DNA of 64,000 nt from Paracoccaceae bacterium (GTDB taxonomy: Bacteria; Pseudomonadota; Alphaproteobacteria; Rhodobacterales; Rhodobacteraceae). This document shows, piece after piece, positions 17,252 to 26,376 of this stretch. The stretch is from the NCBI GenBank assembly GCA_024742405.1, contig JANSYP010000005.1, positions 62,001 to 126,000 on the forward strand, in the 5' to 3' direction. How positions within the stretch are numbered: position 1 is the first letter of the stretch; each line of letters begins with the position of its first letter. The notes beneath the pieces were generated by a model that did no database searches, was not told the DNA's origin, and saw only the letters and a program-made list of their open reading frames with translations. The translations under genes were made by a program, and so were the position numbers.

Positions 17252-17863
17252 TCAGAGCAACGCTATGTTTCCCGCAGCCCGGCGGAGACTTGCAGATATC
17301 CCGGGCTGTGTGGCCTGCCGGACATCCACGCGCGGGTCCTCGAACCCGTCCAGCGCGGTTTCCAGTGCGTCCGCATCGGGGTGGCTCAGGGTCAGCCGCT
17401 CTAGGCGGACGCCCCGGTCCGGGAGCCGTTGGGGCGGAAGCGGCGCGCTTTGCCACTCGATCAGGCCGGGATACGTTCCGTCGTAGGGCGAACAGCCACT
17501 TTCAGGTACTGCCATCAGCCAGTGCAGGTCACCGCGCGTGAGGGCGCGGATCCGACCCGCACCGGGCGGAGCGATCAGCAACGCCTGCGTCAAATTCTCC
17601 ACGCGCGCCATCCAGGCGACGAGCCGGGGCGGTCCGGTAAATGCATCGAGCCCGAAACATCGGGCAAAGGCGGGTTGCGTGCCGCGGGGATCGATGGCGA
17701 TCACCTCAAGGTAGGTCTCCGGCCCGAGAGAGAGCAGACAATTATGGGTACCGAGCGCGGCATGCTCTCCCCCTGCGACCAGCTCCGCTCCGAGCCTGTG
17801 CTCGGCCCAGGCGCGCCCGTCCTCCAACCGCTCGGCGGCGATGACGATGTGATCAAGCTCCAT
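17252..17863 (-). CDS. VOC-superfamily (glyoxalase-like) protein
   Basis: A 203-residue protein that starts with MELDHIVIAAERLEDGRAW, a typical opening strand and helix of the glyoxalase-like (Glyoxalase_3) fold. ETYLEVIAIDP near 60 gives a further strand with a likely metal-binding Glu. The start at 17863 sits after a G-rich site; upstream codons to 17929 look non-coding. The substrate is unknown. It lies between a DnaJ-type gene and the mutase gene, and nothing in the context fixes its role. The 190 bases upstream, toward the mutase gene, hold nothing recognisable. Confidence 0.75.
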   Translation of the reverse strand: MELDHIVIAAERLEDGRAWAEHRLGAELVAGGEHAALGTHNCLLSLGPETYLEVIAIDPRGTQPAFARCFGLDAFTGPPRLVAWMARVENLTQALLIAPPGAGRIRALTRGDLHWLMAVPESGCSPYDGTYPGLIEWQSAPLPPQRLPDRGVRLERLTLSHPDADALETALDGFEDPRVDVRQATQPGISASLRRAAGNIALL

Positions 17864-18052
17864 GCGCGCCCCCGGGTCCGCCGGATACTGCACATCGGCA
17901 CAGACCCCGGCCCGCGCCACAGGTCGCATGGGAGTATCGGGATGCGGCGCCCGAAGCCTCCGCCGAGATCGCGCAGGCCCCAGCCCGACAGCGCGCCGGA
18001 AACGCCCGGCACACGGCTCGCCGACGGCCTTTGCCGAGCATCAAAGTCTCGC

Positions 18053-20194
18053 CTACTCCGCCGCCTTGGGCGCCTCGGCGCGGATCAGCCGCAGGATGTC
18101 GCGCGCGGCGTCGGGAATGTTCGTGCCCGGGCCAAAGATCGCCTTCACCCCGGCATCGTAGAGATAGTCGTAATCCTGCTGCGGAATGACACCGCCGCAG
18201 ATCACGATGATGTCCCCCGCACCCTGGCGTTTGAGCTCTTCGACCATCTGCGGCGCCAGCGTCTTGTGACCCGCGGCCTGGCTGGAGATGCCCACCACAT
18301 GCACGTCATTGTCGATGGCGTCCTGGGCGGCTTCTGCCGGGGTCTGGAAGAGCGGGCCGACATCGACATCGAACCCGATATCGGCGAAGGCCGTCGCGAT
18401 CACCTTGGCGCCGCGGTCATGGCCGTCCTGACCCATCTTCACCACCAGCATACGGGGCCGGCGGCCTTCGTTCTCGGCGAAGGCCTCGATATCCTTCTGG
18501 ATCGCCGCGAACCCGTCATCGCCCTCATAGGCCGCGCCATAGACGCCGGCGAGGGTTTTGACCTCTGCCCGGTGGCGTCCGAACACCTTTTCCATCGCCA
18601 TCGAAATCTCTCCCACACTGGCCCGGGCGCGCGCCGCTTCCACCGCCCCTTCCAGAAGGTTGCCGCCTTCGCGGGCACGCCGCTCCAGCTCTGCCAGCGC
18701 CGCGTCACAGGCGGTCTGGTCGCGCTCGGCCCGGATCCGTTCCAGCCGCGCGACCTGGGATTTGCGCACCTGCTGGTTGTCGATCTCCATGATGTCGATC
18801 GGATCTTCCTTGTCCTTGCGGTACTTGTTGACGCCAACGATCACCTCGTCGCCGCGGTCGATCATGGCCTGGCGCCGCGCCGCGGTTTCCTCGATCCGCA
18901 GTTTCGGCATGCCCGAGGCCACGGCCTTGGTCATGCCGCCCATCTCCTCGACCTCTTCGATCAGCGCCCAGGCATCTTCGGCCAGTTTGGCGGTCAGCGC
19001 CTCGACATAGTAGGAGCCCGCGAGGGGATCGATGACGTTCGTGACCCCGGTTTCCTCTTGCAGGATCAGCTGCGTGTTCCGCGCGATCCGCGCCGCGAAC
19101 TCCGTCGGCAGGGCGATGGCCTCGTCGAGCGCATTGGTGTGCAGCGATTGCGTGCCGCCCAGCACCGCGCTCATCGCCTCATAGGCGGTGCGCACGACGT
19201 TGTTGTAGGGATCCTGCTCCTGCAAACTCACGCCACTGGTCTGGCAGTGGGTGCGCAGCATGGAGGATTTGGGGTTCTTCGGCTCGAATTCTTCCATGAT
19301 CCGGTGCCAGAGCAGCCGCGCGGCCCGCAGCTTGGCCGCCTCCATGAAGAAATTCATGCCGATGGCGAAGAAGAACGACAGCCGCCCGGCAAAGGCGTCC
19401 ACATCCATGCCCCGCGCGATGGCCGTGCGGACATATTCGCGCCCGTCGGCCAACGTAAAGGCCAGCTCCTGCACCAGGTTCGCCCCGGCCTCCTGCATAT
19501 GGTAGCCGGAGATGCTGATGGAGTTGAACTTCGGCATCTCGGCAGACGTGTATTCGATGATGTCTGCGATGATCCGGATCGAGGGTTCGGGCGGGTACAC
19601 ATAGGTGTTCCGCACCATGAATTCCTTCAGAATGTCGTTCTGGATCGTGCCCGACAGGACGGACCGGTCATGGCCCTGCTCCTCGCCCGTGACGATGAAA
19701 TTCGCCAGGATCGGGATCACGGCGCCGTTCATCGTCATCGAGACCGAGACCTTGTCGAGCGGGATGCCGTCGAACAGGATCTTCATGTCCTCGACGCTGT
19801 CGATGGCGACGCCCGCCTTGCCGACATCGCCGACGACGCGTTCGTGATCGCTGTCATAGCCCCGGTGGGTGGCCAGATCGAAGGCGACCGACACGCCCTG
19901 CTGCCCCGCCGCCAGCGCCTTGCGATAGAAGGCGTTGCTCTCCTCGGCCGTCGAAAAGCCCGCATATTGACGGATCGTCCAGGGCCGTCCGGCATACATC
20001 GTGGCCTTGACGCCCCGGGTGTACGGTGCCTCGCCCGGGATACCGCCGAGATGGTCCACCGCGTCCAGATCCGCCTCTGTATAGAGCGGCTTGACGGCGA
20101 TGCCCTCCAGCGTCTCCCATGTCAGATCATCCAGCGGACGGCCGCGCAGTTCCTTTTCAGCCAGCGCTTTCCAGGTCTCCAACTTGTCGGTCAT
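18053..20194 (-). CDS. scpA: Methylmalonyl-CoA mutase
   Basis: A 713-residue single-chain mutase that converts (R)-methylmalonyl-CoA to succinyl-CoA, the last step of propionyl-CoA assimilation. The N-terminal TIM barrel carries [20 protein letters not shown] and the substrate-binding [11 protein letters not shown]; the C-terminal cobalamin domain has [17 protein letters not shown] with the DxHxxG motif supplying the lower His ligand. The enzyme acts in the cytoplasm. It shares the region with pccA and pccB, and diverges from a DUF4174 gene. Confidence 0.95.
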   Translation of the reverse strand: MTDKLETWKALAEKELRGRPLDDLTWETLEGIAVKPLYTEADLDAVDHLGGIPGEAPYTRGVKATMYAGRPWTIRQYAGFSTAEESNAFYRKALAAGQQGVSVAFDLATHRGYDSDHERVVGDVGKAGVAIDSVEDMKILFDGIPLDKVSVSMTMNGAVIPILANFIVTGEEQGHDRSVLSGTIQNDILKEFMVRNTYVYPPEPSIRIIADIIEYTSAEMPKFNSISISGYHMQEAGANLVQELAFTLADGREYVRTAIARGMDVDAFAGRLSFFFAIGMNFFMEAAKLRAARLLWHRIMEEFEPKNPKSSMLRTHCQTSGVSLQEQDPYNNVVRTAYEAMSAVLGGTQSLHTNALDEAIALPTEFAARIARNTQLILQEETGVTNVIDPLAGSYYVEALTAKLAEDAWALIEEVEEMGGMTKAVASGMPKLRIEETAARRQAMIDRGDEVIVGVNKYRKDKEDPIDIMEIDNQQVRKSQVARLERIRAERDQTACDAALAELERRAREGGNLLEGAVEAARARASVGEISMAMEKVFGRHRAEVKTLAGVYGAAYEGDDGFAAIQKDIEAFAENEGRRPRMLVVKMGQDGHDRGAKVIATAFADIGFDVDVGPLFQTPAEAAQDAIDNDVHVVGISSQAAGHKTLAPQMVEELKRQGAGDIIVICGGVIPQQDYDYLYDAGVKAIFGPGTNIPDAARDILRLIRAEAPKAAE

Positions 20195-20351
20195 GGCTCA
20201 GGATCCTCGGGTTGCGCAGGCCGGGCCTGCGGACAGGGGTCGGGGTATAGCACACATGGGCGGAGCGACGTGCGCAAAGCCGTGAGACTTGGCGGATTCG
20301 GCTTTCGTCTTGGGGGGTGCACGTCCTATATGGCAATCAGCAGGAGGCCAA

Positions 20352-20804
20352 ATGAGAACACTCGTCGCAATGCTCGCCGCGGTCACGCTCAGCAGTCCAT
20401 CGTGGGCGCAGGATGACCCCGACACGATTTCAGATCCTCCGCTGATCACGGAGGCCGATACGCTCGATCCGTTTCTGTGGGTCGCACGTCCCGTCATCGT
20501 TTTTGCCGACACGCCCAACGATCCGCGCTTCATCGAACAGGTCGGCCTGCTCGAAGCCCGCAAGCAAGAGCTTTTCACCCGCGACGTCGTGGTGATCACC
20601 GACACCGATCCCGCGGCGGGCTCGGAGTTGCGCCGCGAGCTCAGACCGCGCGGCTTCCAGCTGGTGGTGATCGGCAAGGACGGACAGGTCAAGCTGCGCA
20701 AGCCAGCACCCTGGTCGGTGCGCGAGATCACCCGCCAGATCGACAAGTTCCCCCTGCGCCGGCAGGAGATTCGCGAAGACAAACAGGCGGCCGGGGCGGG
20801 ATAA
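20352..20804 (+). CDS. DUF4174 domain protein, exported
   Basis: A 150-residue protein with a cleavable signal peptide (MRTLVAMLAAVTLSSPSWA) followed by a thioredoxin-fold-like DUF4174 region: WVARPVIVFADTPNDPRF, a central ELFTRDVVVITDTD strand, and a C-terminal RGFQLVVIGKDGQVKLRKP. It likely resides in the periplasm; the function of the family is unknown. The start at 20352 has AGGAGG eight bases upstream. The gene lies between the mutase and pccA genes but on the opposite strand. Confidence 0.75.
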   Translation: MRTLVAMLAAVTLSSPSWAQDDPDTISDPPLITEADTLDPFLWVARPVIVFADTPNDPRFIEQVGLLEARKQELFTRDVVVITDTDPAAGSELRRELRPRGFQLVVIGKDGQVKLRKPAPWSVREITRQIDKFPLRRQEIREDKQAAGAG

Positions 20805-20843
20805 CCCGCCCGCACCAAAAGGAAACCGCCCGGCGCGATCATC

Positions 20844-22877
20844 TCATTCGAACTCCATGATCACATCGTCGACCGCAAGGCTGTCCCCAGCGGCGGCGTT
20901 GATTTTGCCCACGGTCGCCTTGCGTTCGGCGCGCAGGATGTTTTCCATCTTCATCGCCTCAACGGTGCAGAGCGACTGACCCTCCTGCACCTCTTCGCCG
21001 ACCTCGACATCGACCTTCACGATCAGTCCCGGCATCGGGCAGAGCAGCATCTTGGACGTGTCCGGCGGCAGCTTTTCGGGCATCATCGCGACCAGTTCGG
21101 CCTGGCGCGGGGTAAAGACCTGCACCTTCAGGTCGGCGCCGCGGGTGCGGATCCGGTAGCCGCCGGTGACATGGCCGACCTTGAGCACGAGCGGCGCGCC
21201 GTCGATCTCGAAATGGGCCAGACTGTCGCCGGGGGTCCAGTCGCTGGTCACCCGATGCACAGCGCCCGTTTCGGGCAGCGTGACCGTGGAGCCCGCCGGA
21301 TCAGCGTCGATCTGGACCGGAAACGCACGCCCCGCCGCCTTCACGACGAACTCGCGGCCGATGAGACGTTCGTGGTTGTCCATGCGGCCCGACACGCGGG
21401 TACGGCGGATCTCGTCGACGCGGTAAAGCGCGGCGACGGCAGCTGCAACGCGGCTCAGCGCGTCGTCGGGCAGCGTGACGCCGTCGAACCCGTCGGGGTA
21501 TTCTTCGGCAATGAAGGCCGTGGTGATCTCGCCCGAGATGAATTTAGGATGGTCATATACCGCCGACAGAAACGGCAGGTTGTGGCCGATCCCCTCGACC
21601 TCGAAACTGTCGAGCGCCACGCGCATCGCCTCGATCGCCTGCGCCCGGTCCGGCGCCCAGGTGCAGAGCTTGGCGATCATCGGGTCGTAATACATGCTGA
21701 TCTCGCCGCCCTCGAAGACGCCGGTGTCATTTCGCACCACCACGTCACCGGCCGCCCCCGCCGCGGTTCCGGGGCTGTAGGCCGCCGTTTCCGCCGGCGG
21801 CCGGTAGCGCACCAGACGCCCGATCGACGGCAGGAAGTTGCGGTAGGGATCCTCGGCATAGAGCCGGCTTTCCATCGCCCAGCCGGTCAGCGTCACGTCG
21901 TCCTGGCTGATCGACAGCGGCTCTCCGGCCGCCACGCGGATCATCTGCTCCACCAGATCGACCCCGGTGATCAGCTCGGTCACGGGATGCTCCACCTGCA
22001 GGCGGGTGTTCATCTCAAGGAAGTAGAAATTCTTGGCGCCGTCGACGATGAATTCCACCGTTCCCGCGCTGGCATAGCCCACCGCCTTGGCCAGGGCGAC
22101 GGCCTGTTCGCCCATCGCCCGGCGCGTCGCCTCATCGAGAAACGGCGAAGGCGCTTCTTCGATGACCTTCTGGTTGCGCCGCTGGATCGAGCATTCGCGC
22201 TCGCCCAGATAAACCGCGTTGCCGTGGCCGTCGGCCAGCACCTGGATCTCGATATGGCGCGGCTGGGTGACGAACTTCTCGATAAAGATCCGGTCGTCGC
22301 CGAAGCTGTTCGCGGCCTCGTTCTTGGACGACTGGAAACCCTCGCGCACCTCATCTTCTTTCCAGGCGATGCGCATCCCCTTGCCGCCGCCGCCCGCGCT
22401 GGCCTTGATCATCACCGGATAGCCGATCTCGCCGCTGATCTTCACCGCCTCGTCGGCATCCTCGATCAGACCCATATAGCCGGGCACGGTGCTGACCCCG
22501 GCCTCCTGGGCAATCTTCTTGGAGGTGATCTTGTCGCCCATGCTCTCGATCGCGCCAACGGGCGGGCCGATAAAGGCCACACCGGCCGCGTCCAGAGCCT
22601 CGGCGAACCTGCTGTTTTCACTCAGAAAGCCATAGCCGGGATGCACCGCTTCGGCGCCGCTTGCAGCGATCGCCTCCATGATTCTGTCGATCACAATGTA
22701 GGATTGGTTGGCCGGCGGCGGACCGATATGCACCGCCTCGTCCGCCATCTTCACATGGAGCGCCTGTGCGTCTGCGTCGGAATAGACCGCGACCGTGGCG
22801 ATCTCCATCTTCCGCGCCGACTTGATCACCCGGCAAGCGATCTCGCCCCGGTTCGCAATCAGGATCTTTTTGAACAT
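20844..22877 (-). CDS. pccA: Propionyl-CoA carboxylase, biotin-containing alpha subunit
   Basis: A 677-residue subunit combining biotin carboxylase and biotin carrier. It starts MFKKILIANRGEIACRVIKS, has the ATP-grasp loop KASAGGGGKGMRIAW, the biotin-carboxylase signature FLEMNTRLQVEHPVTE, and a C-terminal carrier with the biotinylated Lys643 in EAMKMEN. With PccB it carboxylates propionyl-CoA to methylmalonyl-CoA for the mutase. It is separated from pccB by about 1.8 kb of small genes and by a terminator, so it probably has its own promoter. The region has no obvious regulator gene. Confidence 0.95.
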   Translation of the reverse strand: MFKKILIANRGEIACRVIKSARKMEIATVAVYSDADAQALHVKMADEAVHIGPPPANQSYIVIDRIMEAIAASGAEAVHPGYGFLSENSRFAEALDAAGVAFIGPPVGAIESMGDKITSKKIAQEAGVSTVPGYMGLIEDADEAVKISGEIGYPVMIKASAGGGGKGMRIAWKEDEVREGFQSSKNEAANSFGDDRIFIEKFVTQPRHIEIQVLADGHGNAVYLGERECSIQRRNQKVIEEAPSPFLDEATRRAMGEQAVALAKAVGYASAGTVEFIVDGAKNFYFLEMNTRLQVEHPVTELITGVDLVEQMIRVAAGEPLSISQDDVTLTGWAMESRLYAEDPYRNFLPSIGRLVRYRPPAETAAYSPGTAAGAAGDVVVRNDTGVFEGGEISMYYDPMIAKLCTWAPDRAQAIEAMRVALDSFEVEGIGHNLPFLSAVYDHPKFISGEITTAFIAEEYPDGFDGVTLPDDALSRVAAAVAALYRVDEIRRTRVSGRMDNHERLIGREFVVKAAGRAFPVQIDADPAGSTVTLPETGAVHRVTSDWTPGDSLAHFEIDGAPLVLKVGHVTGGYRIRTRGADLKVQVFTPRQAELVAMMPEKLPPDTSKMLLCPMPGLIVKVDVEVGEEVQEGQSLCTVEAMKMENILRAERKATVGKINAAAGDSLAVDDVIMEFE

Positions 22878-23015
22878 GTCCTGTCCTCTCGTCTGTCATA
22901 GCCCGGTGCGCGCGGCCGTGTCCGGACGCAAGGCGTTTCGCTCTGTGTGAAGTGGGGCGTACGTTGTGGAGCGCGGCGCGTGCGCACACGGGGATGCGCC
23001 CTGCGCGCAAACGTG

Positions 23016-23050
23016 CAAAAAAGCGGTCCGGGTACGTCACCCGAACCGCT
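23016..23050 (-). terminator. Rho-independent terminator upstream of pccA
   Basis: Read on the minus strand, two 12-base arms (23050-23039 and 23033-23022) with one mismatch form a stem around a 5-base loop, followed at once by six T residues. It lies about 170 bases past the stop of the gene at 23221-23589, so it ends the pccB-side transcript before pccA. Confidence 0.8.
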
Positions 23051-23128
23051 AGAAAGACCAGTGCACTCAACTGAACTCGTACCCGAACCGTACTGTTTGC
23101 TGGTCGGTTCTTGTACGGGTTCTATTAC
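23039..23128. promoter_or_regulatory. Repeated ACCCGAACCG elements upstream of pccA
   Basis: The gap 22878-23220 holds no gene. Besides the terminator it contains a second exact copy of ACCCGAACCG (23039-23048 and 23081-23090), and beyond it a partial inverted partner, CGGTTC plus TACGGGTTC, up to about 23122. They sit about 160-250 bases before the pccA start and could be a second hairpin or a binding site. Confidence 0.3.
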
Positions 23129-23220
23129 CGAGCGGGTGCAGCAAAACAAGCCCGACGCACCGTGATTGTGTACAATCGCGAGAGTTTTCTGCGGTGCGGC
23201 GCAAATTTGACCATTGGCGA

Positions 23221-23589
23221 TCATCGGCGCGCCTCGAATGCATCGGAATCGAGCGCATTTGGAAAGCTGATCTCGATAACCTTCGGGTCGAGCCTCAGGA
23301 GCGCGTCGTAGCTGGAGGGATCGAAAGGATCCTCGGCGGCGACGACTTCGCGGCCGAAGAGCCAGGACAACCGGCCCGCATCCAGATTTCCGCGTTCAAA
23401 GGGTTCTGCGCCGAAGTGCGCCCAAAGCGCCGCGACAAAGGCCTCATCGGCCGCGCGGTCAGAGGGGCGACGGTCCGCGTAACGTTCGCGCGCAACAAGG
23501 GGTGTGACGCCCTTGGGATTGGCGCGACGGATCGTGAACTGGTGATCCGTGCCCGGCAGGCGGCCGGGAAAACCGCGATGCTTGATCAT
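23221..23589 (-). CDS. Small unknown protein between pccB and pccA
   Basis: A 122-residue soluble protein without signal peptide. It shows HQFTIRRANPKGVTPLVARE near residue 16, a helical centre (AADEAFVAALWAHFGAEPF) and SYDALLRLDPKVIEISFP near the end. I do not recognise a named family. Its codon pattern and the terminator downstream support a real gene. It lies in the short-gene segment between pccB and pccA, 45 bases after the small lipoprotein gene. Proteins with this placement may serve the carboxylase, but nothing in the sequence proves it. Confidence 0.65.
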   Translation of the reverse strand: MIKHRGFPGRLPGTDHQFTIRRANPKGVTPLVARERYADRRPSDRAADEAFVAALWAHFGAEPFERGNLDAGRLSWLFGREVVAAEDPFDPSSYDALLRLDPKVIEISFPNALDSDAFEARR

Positions 23590-23634
23590 ATCCGCGCCCC
23601 CAGATGTACGGGGGCGCGGTGTATTTCAAAGCTC

Positions 23635-23760
23635 TCAGAGCTTGCCGGTGAACTCGGGCTCGGGCTCGATGATGACGGGCGCCGGCTCCTCCTGCTGAGC
23701 GCAGGCCGCAATGAAGGTAACAAAGCCAAGAGCCACAAAGAGCTTCTGGGTGATCGACAT
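23635..23760 (-). CDS. 41-residue lipoprotein
   Basis: A very short protein, MSITQKLFVALGFVTFIAAC followed by 21 residues rich in Glu and Pro. The first 20 residues form a signal peptide ending in a lipobox-like IAAC, so the mature protein would be a 22-residue acylated peptide. ATG 23760 is preceded by an AGACG-containing, only moderate ribosome site. The sequence after Cys20 is acidic (QQEEPAPVIIEPEPEF). It is sandwiched between two unknown genes in the pccB-pccA interval. The function is unknown. Confidence 0.65.
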   Translation of the reverse strand: MSITQKLFVALGFVTFIAACAQQEEPAPVIIEPEPEFTGKL

Positions 23761-23902
23761 GAACGTCTCCAGTTCTGATTGATGCCGCGCGCAACGGCAC
23801 AGGCAGGTGCTGCGCTCGCCCGTTTCCGTGCGCACGCGTGTAAAACCCTAACGAGTAAGGATAAAGTCACAAGCAAAACTTGCGCAGAGTGCGTTTTCGG
23901 CG

Positions 23903-24265
23903 TCATTGTTGCCGCCTCGCAGCATGAGCAATCCATCGTGCGCGCCGCACACTGTCCTCCAGCACCCCTGTCAACGAGGCCTGCAGCGGCGCCGGTGGAG
24001 GCGAGGCCATCGCTCCACCGGCGCGCACGCACAACCCTGCCTCCTCCCTGCAGGGATGTATCTCTATGATCGGCGAAAATCCGCGCACGTGACGCAGAGC
24101 GCGCCACACATCCTTGCGGATTTCATGCGCCAGAACCGTCAGACGCCCGCCGCCGGGCAAGCATGTCTGCGCCCAAAGCCCCGGCCCATCGGTCCGTGCC
24201 CCGGGCCTCCGCGACAGGATGACGCCGCCGTCCACGCGGGCGATATGCCAGCCATTGCGTCTCAC
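23903..24265 (-). CDS. Unknown protein coupled to ridA
   Basis: A 120-residue protein starting at GTG 24265, which overlaps the ridA stop (GTGA), so it is translationally coupled. It contains WHIARVDGGVILSRRPG, a likely beta segment, then RLTVLAHEIRKDVWRALRHV. The C-terminus is positively charged. No signal peptide or membrane helix is seen, and I do not recognise the family. The longer open frame to 24427 runs inside ridA and is not used. It is followed by about 140 bases before the small lipoprotein gene. Confidence 0.55.
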   Translation of the reverse strand: MRRNGWHIARVDGGVILSRRPGARTDGPGLWAQTCLPGGGRLTVLAHEIRKDVWRALRHVRGFSPIIEIHPCREEAGLCVRAGGAMASPPPAPLQASLTGVLEDSVRRARWIAHAARRQQ

Positions 24266-24651
24266 GGGCGCTTTGCCACCATGTCGATTTCGACCAGCGC
24301 CCCCACCGCCAGCGCGGTCACACCGACCGTGGTGCGCGCAGGGCGCCGGTCCGCGGGGAAATACTCCTGGTAGACGCTGTTGAAGCCCGGATAGTCGCGC
24401 TCGAAATGGGTCAGATAGATCCGGCATTGCAGCACGTGCGACAGATCCAGACCGATCTCGCCCAGCACGATCTGCAGGTTCTCCATCACCCGCCGGGTCT
24501 GCGCGGCGACGCCCTCGGGCAGCGGTGCATCGGGGTCATCGGGATGGGTTGGCATCTGCCCCGTGATCATCACCCAGCCGTCGGCCTCCACCGCATGGGA
24601 AAACGGGGCCACGGGACGCGGGGCCGACGACAGGAGATGAAATTCGGGCAT
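24262..24651 (-). CDS. ridA: RidA family protein (YjgF/YER057c/UK114)
   Basis: A 129-residue protein with the RidA pattern: APFSHAVEADGWVMITGQMP near the start, VMENLQIVLGEIGLDLSHVL, CRIYLTHFERDYPGFNSVYQEYF, and RPARTTVGVTAL with the conserved Arg. RidA proteins hydrolyse reactive enamines and imines. The start at 24651 fits family alignments; codons upstream to 24768 lie in the pccB end. It sits 52 bases after pccB and overlaps the next gene, giving an apparent pccB-ridA-unknown-lipoprotein-unknown operon. Confidence 0.88.
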   Translation of the reverse strand: MPEFHLLSSAPRPVAPFSHAVEADGWVMITGQMPTHPDDPDAPLPEGVAAQTRRVMENLQIVLGEIGLDLSHVLQCRIYLTHFERDYPGFNSVYQEYFPADRRPARTTVGVTALAVGALVEIDMVAKRP

Positions 24652-24703
24652 TTCGGAGTCCTTGGGACCTTGCAGTTGGCTCGGGATCAGCGGACGCGCC
24701 GGC

Positions 24704-26236
24704 TCAGAGCGGGATGTTGTCGTGCTTCTTCCACGGCGTCGTGACCTTCTTGTTGCGCAGGCTGGCAAAGGCCCGGGCCACGCGCTTGCGCGTCGAATGC
24801 GGCATGATCACCTCGTCGATGAAGCCGCGCTCCGCCGCGACGAAGGGATTTGCGAAGCGGTCCTCATAATCGTTGGTGCGCGCCGCGATCTTGTCGGGAT
24901 CGTCCAGTTCGCTGCGATAGAGGATCTCCACCGCGCCCTTGGCGCCCATCACAGCGACTTCGGAGGTCGGCCAGGCGTAGTTAAAGTCGCCGCGCAAGTG
25001 CTTGGAACTCATGACAACATAAGCACCGCCATAGGCCTTGCGGGTGACCACGGTGACCTTCGGCACCGTCGCCTCGCCATAGGCGAACAGCAGCTTCGCG
25101 CCATGCTTGATCACGCCGCCATATTCCTGCGTCGTGCCGGGCAGGAAGCCAGGCACATCGACCAGGGTCAGGATCGGGATCTCGAAACAGTCGCAGAAGC
25201 GTACGAACCGCGCGCCCTTGCGCGAGCTGTCGATATCGACACAGCCCGCCAGCACCATGGGCTGGTTCGCGACAACGCCCACGGTCTGACCCTCGAGCCG
25301 GATGAAGCCGGTGATGATGTTGCGCGCGTAATCCTCCTGGATCTCGTAGAAATCGCCCTCGTCGGCGATCTTCGTGATCAGTTCCTTCATGTCGTAAGGC
25401 GTGTTCGGATTGGCCGGGACCAGCGTGTCCAGGCTCGCCTCGACCCGTCCCGGATCGTCGAAGAAGGGGCGCACGGGCGGCTTCTGGCGGTTGTTGAGCG
25501 GCAGGAAATCGATCAGGCGCCGCACCTCAAGCAGGGCCTCGACATCGTTCTCGAACGCGCCGTCGGCGACGCTGGACTTGCGAGTATGGGTGCCAGCCCC
25601 GCCCAGCTCTTCGGCGGTCACCACCTCGTTGGTGACGGTCTTCACGACGTCCGGGCCGGTGACGAACATGTAGCTGCTGTCGCGCACCATGAAGATGAAA
25701 TCGGTCATCGCAGGGGAATAGACCGCGCCGCCGGCGCAGGGGCCCATGATCACGCTGATCTGCGGGACGACGCCGGAGGCCTCGATATTGCGCAGGAAGA
25801 CCTCGCCATAGGCGGCCAGACTGTCGACGCCTTCCTGGATGCGCGCGCCGCCGCTGTCGTTGAGCCCGATCACCGGGGCGCCGTTCTGCATCGCCATATC
25901 CATGATCTTGCAGATCTTCTGGGCGTGGGTTTCCGAGACGGAGCCGCCGAGCACGGTGAAATCCTGACTGAAGACATAGACCTGGCGGCCGTTGATCGTG
26001 CCCCAGCCCGTAACGACGCCGTCGCCCGCGGGCTTGTCCGCATTCATGCCGAAATCGACACAGCGATGCGTGATGAACATGTCGAACTCTTCGAAGGACC
26101 CCTCGTCGAGCAGCAGTTCGACCCGCTCCCGCGCGGTGAGTTTGCCCTTGGCGTGCTGCGCCGCGATCCGTCGTTCTCCGCCACCGGTGCGCGCAACCTC
26201 TCGGCGGGTCTCCAGTTCCTGCAGGATATCTTTCAT
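24704..26236 (-). CDS. pccB: Propionyl-CoA carboxylase, beta (carboxyltransferase) subunit
   Basis: A 510-residue carboxyltransferase that transfers CO2 from biotin to propionyl-CoA. It starts [20 protein letters not shown], has [19 protein letters not shown] and [16 protein letters not shown] in the N-domain, and [20 protein letters not shown] plus [16 protein letters not shown] in the C-domain. The start at 26236 was chosen over 26284 because family members begin there. It is the first gene of the minus-strand block and faces an MFS gene across a gap with TTTGCAAA-type sites. Confidence 0.95.
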   Translation of the reverse strand: MKDILQELETRREVARTGGGERRIAAQHAKGKLTARERVELLLDEGSFEEFDMFITHRCVDFGMNADKPAGDGVVTGWGTINGRQVYVFSQDFTVLGGSVSETHAQKICKIMDMAMQNGAPVIGLNDSGGARIQEGVDSLAAYGEVFLRNIEASGVVPQISVIMGPCAGGAVYSPAMTDFIFMVRDSSYMFVTGPDVVKTVTNEVVTAEELGGAGTHTRKSSVADGAFENDVEALLEVRRLIDFLPLNNRQKPPVRPFFDDPGRVEASLDTLVPANPNTPYDMKELITKIADEGDFYEIQEDYARNIITGFIRLEGQTVGVVANQPMVLAGCVDIDSSRKGARFVRFCDCFEIPILTLVDVPGFLPGTTQEYGGVIKHGAKLLFAYGEATVPKVTVVTRKAYGGAYVVMSSKHLRGDFNYAWPTSEVAVMGAKGAVEILYRSELDDPDKIAARTNDYEDRFANPFVAAERGFIDEVIMPHSTRKRVARAFASLRNKKVTTPWKKHDNIPL

Positions 26237-26306
26237 CGACGGGTCCTTTTTGGTTTTGCGGGACCCTATCCGCGCAGCCCGCATTCAGAAAGCCTGAATG
26301 AGGATA

Positions 26307-26347
26307 TTTGCAAACTATTGATGCTTGTCGATTTGCGAAATGCAAAT
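26307..26347. promoter_or_regulatory. TTTGCAAA-type control sites between pccB and MFS gene
   Basis: The 140-base divergent gap holds a perfect TTTGCAAA (26307-26314), a one-mismatch TTTGCGAA (26332-26339), and an inverted repeat ATTTGC-N5-GCAAAT (26331-26347). Short-chain acyl-CoA regulators such as PccR of Rhodobacter sphaeroides recognise TTTGCAAA motifs at propionyl-CoA genes. The sites are about 70-110 bases before pccB and 30-70 before the MFS start. Confidence 0.6.
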
Positions 26348-26376
26348 CTGAAAAGCGCCCAAGTTGGAGGCTCTTT

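Noticed and set aside
17429-20416. Plus-strand open frame of 995 codons opposite the methylmalonyl-CoA mutase gene
   Set aside because: It is the antisense of scpA in GC-rich DNA, rich in Arg/His/Asp/Gly with no domain; the mutase on the other strand is unambiguous.
22981-23200. Possible tRNA or small RNA in the repeat-rich gap before pccA
   Set aside because: No cloverleaf could be built; the repeats are better explained by a terminator and its partial copy.
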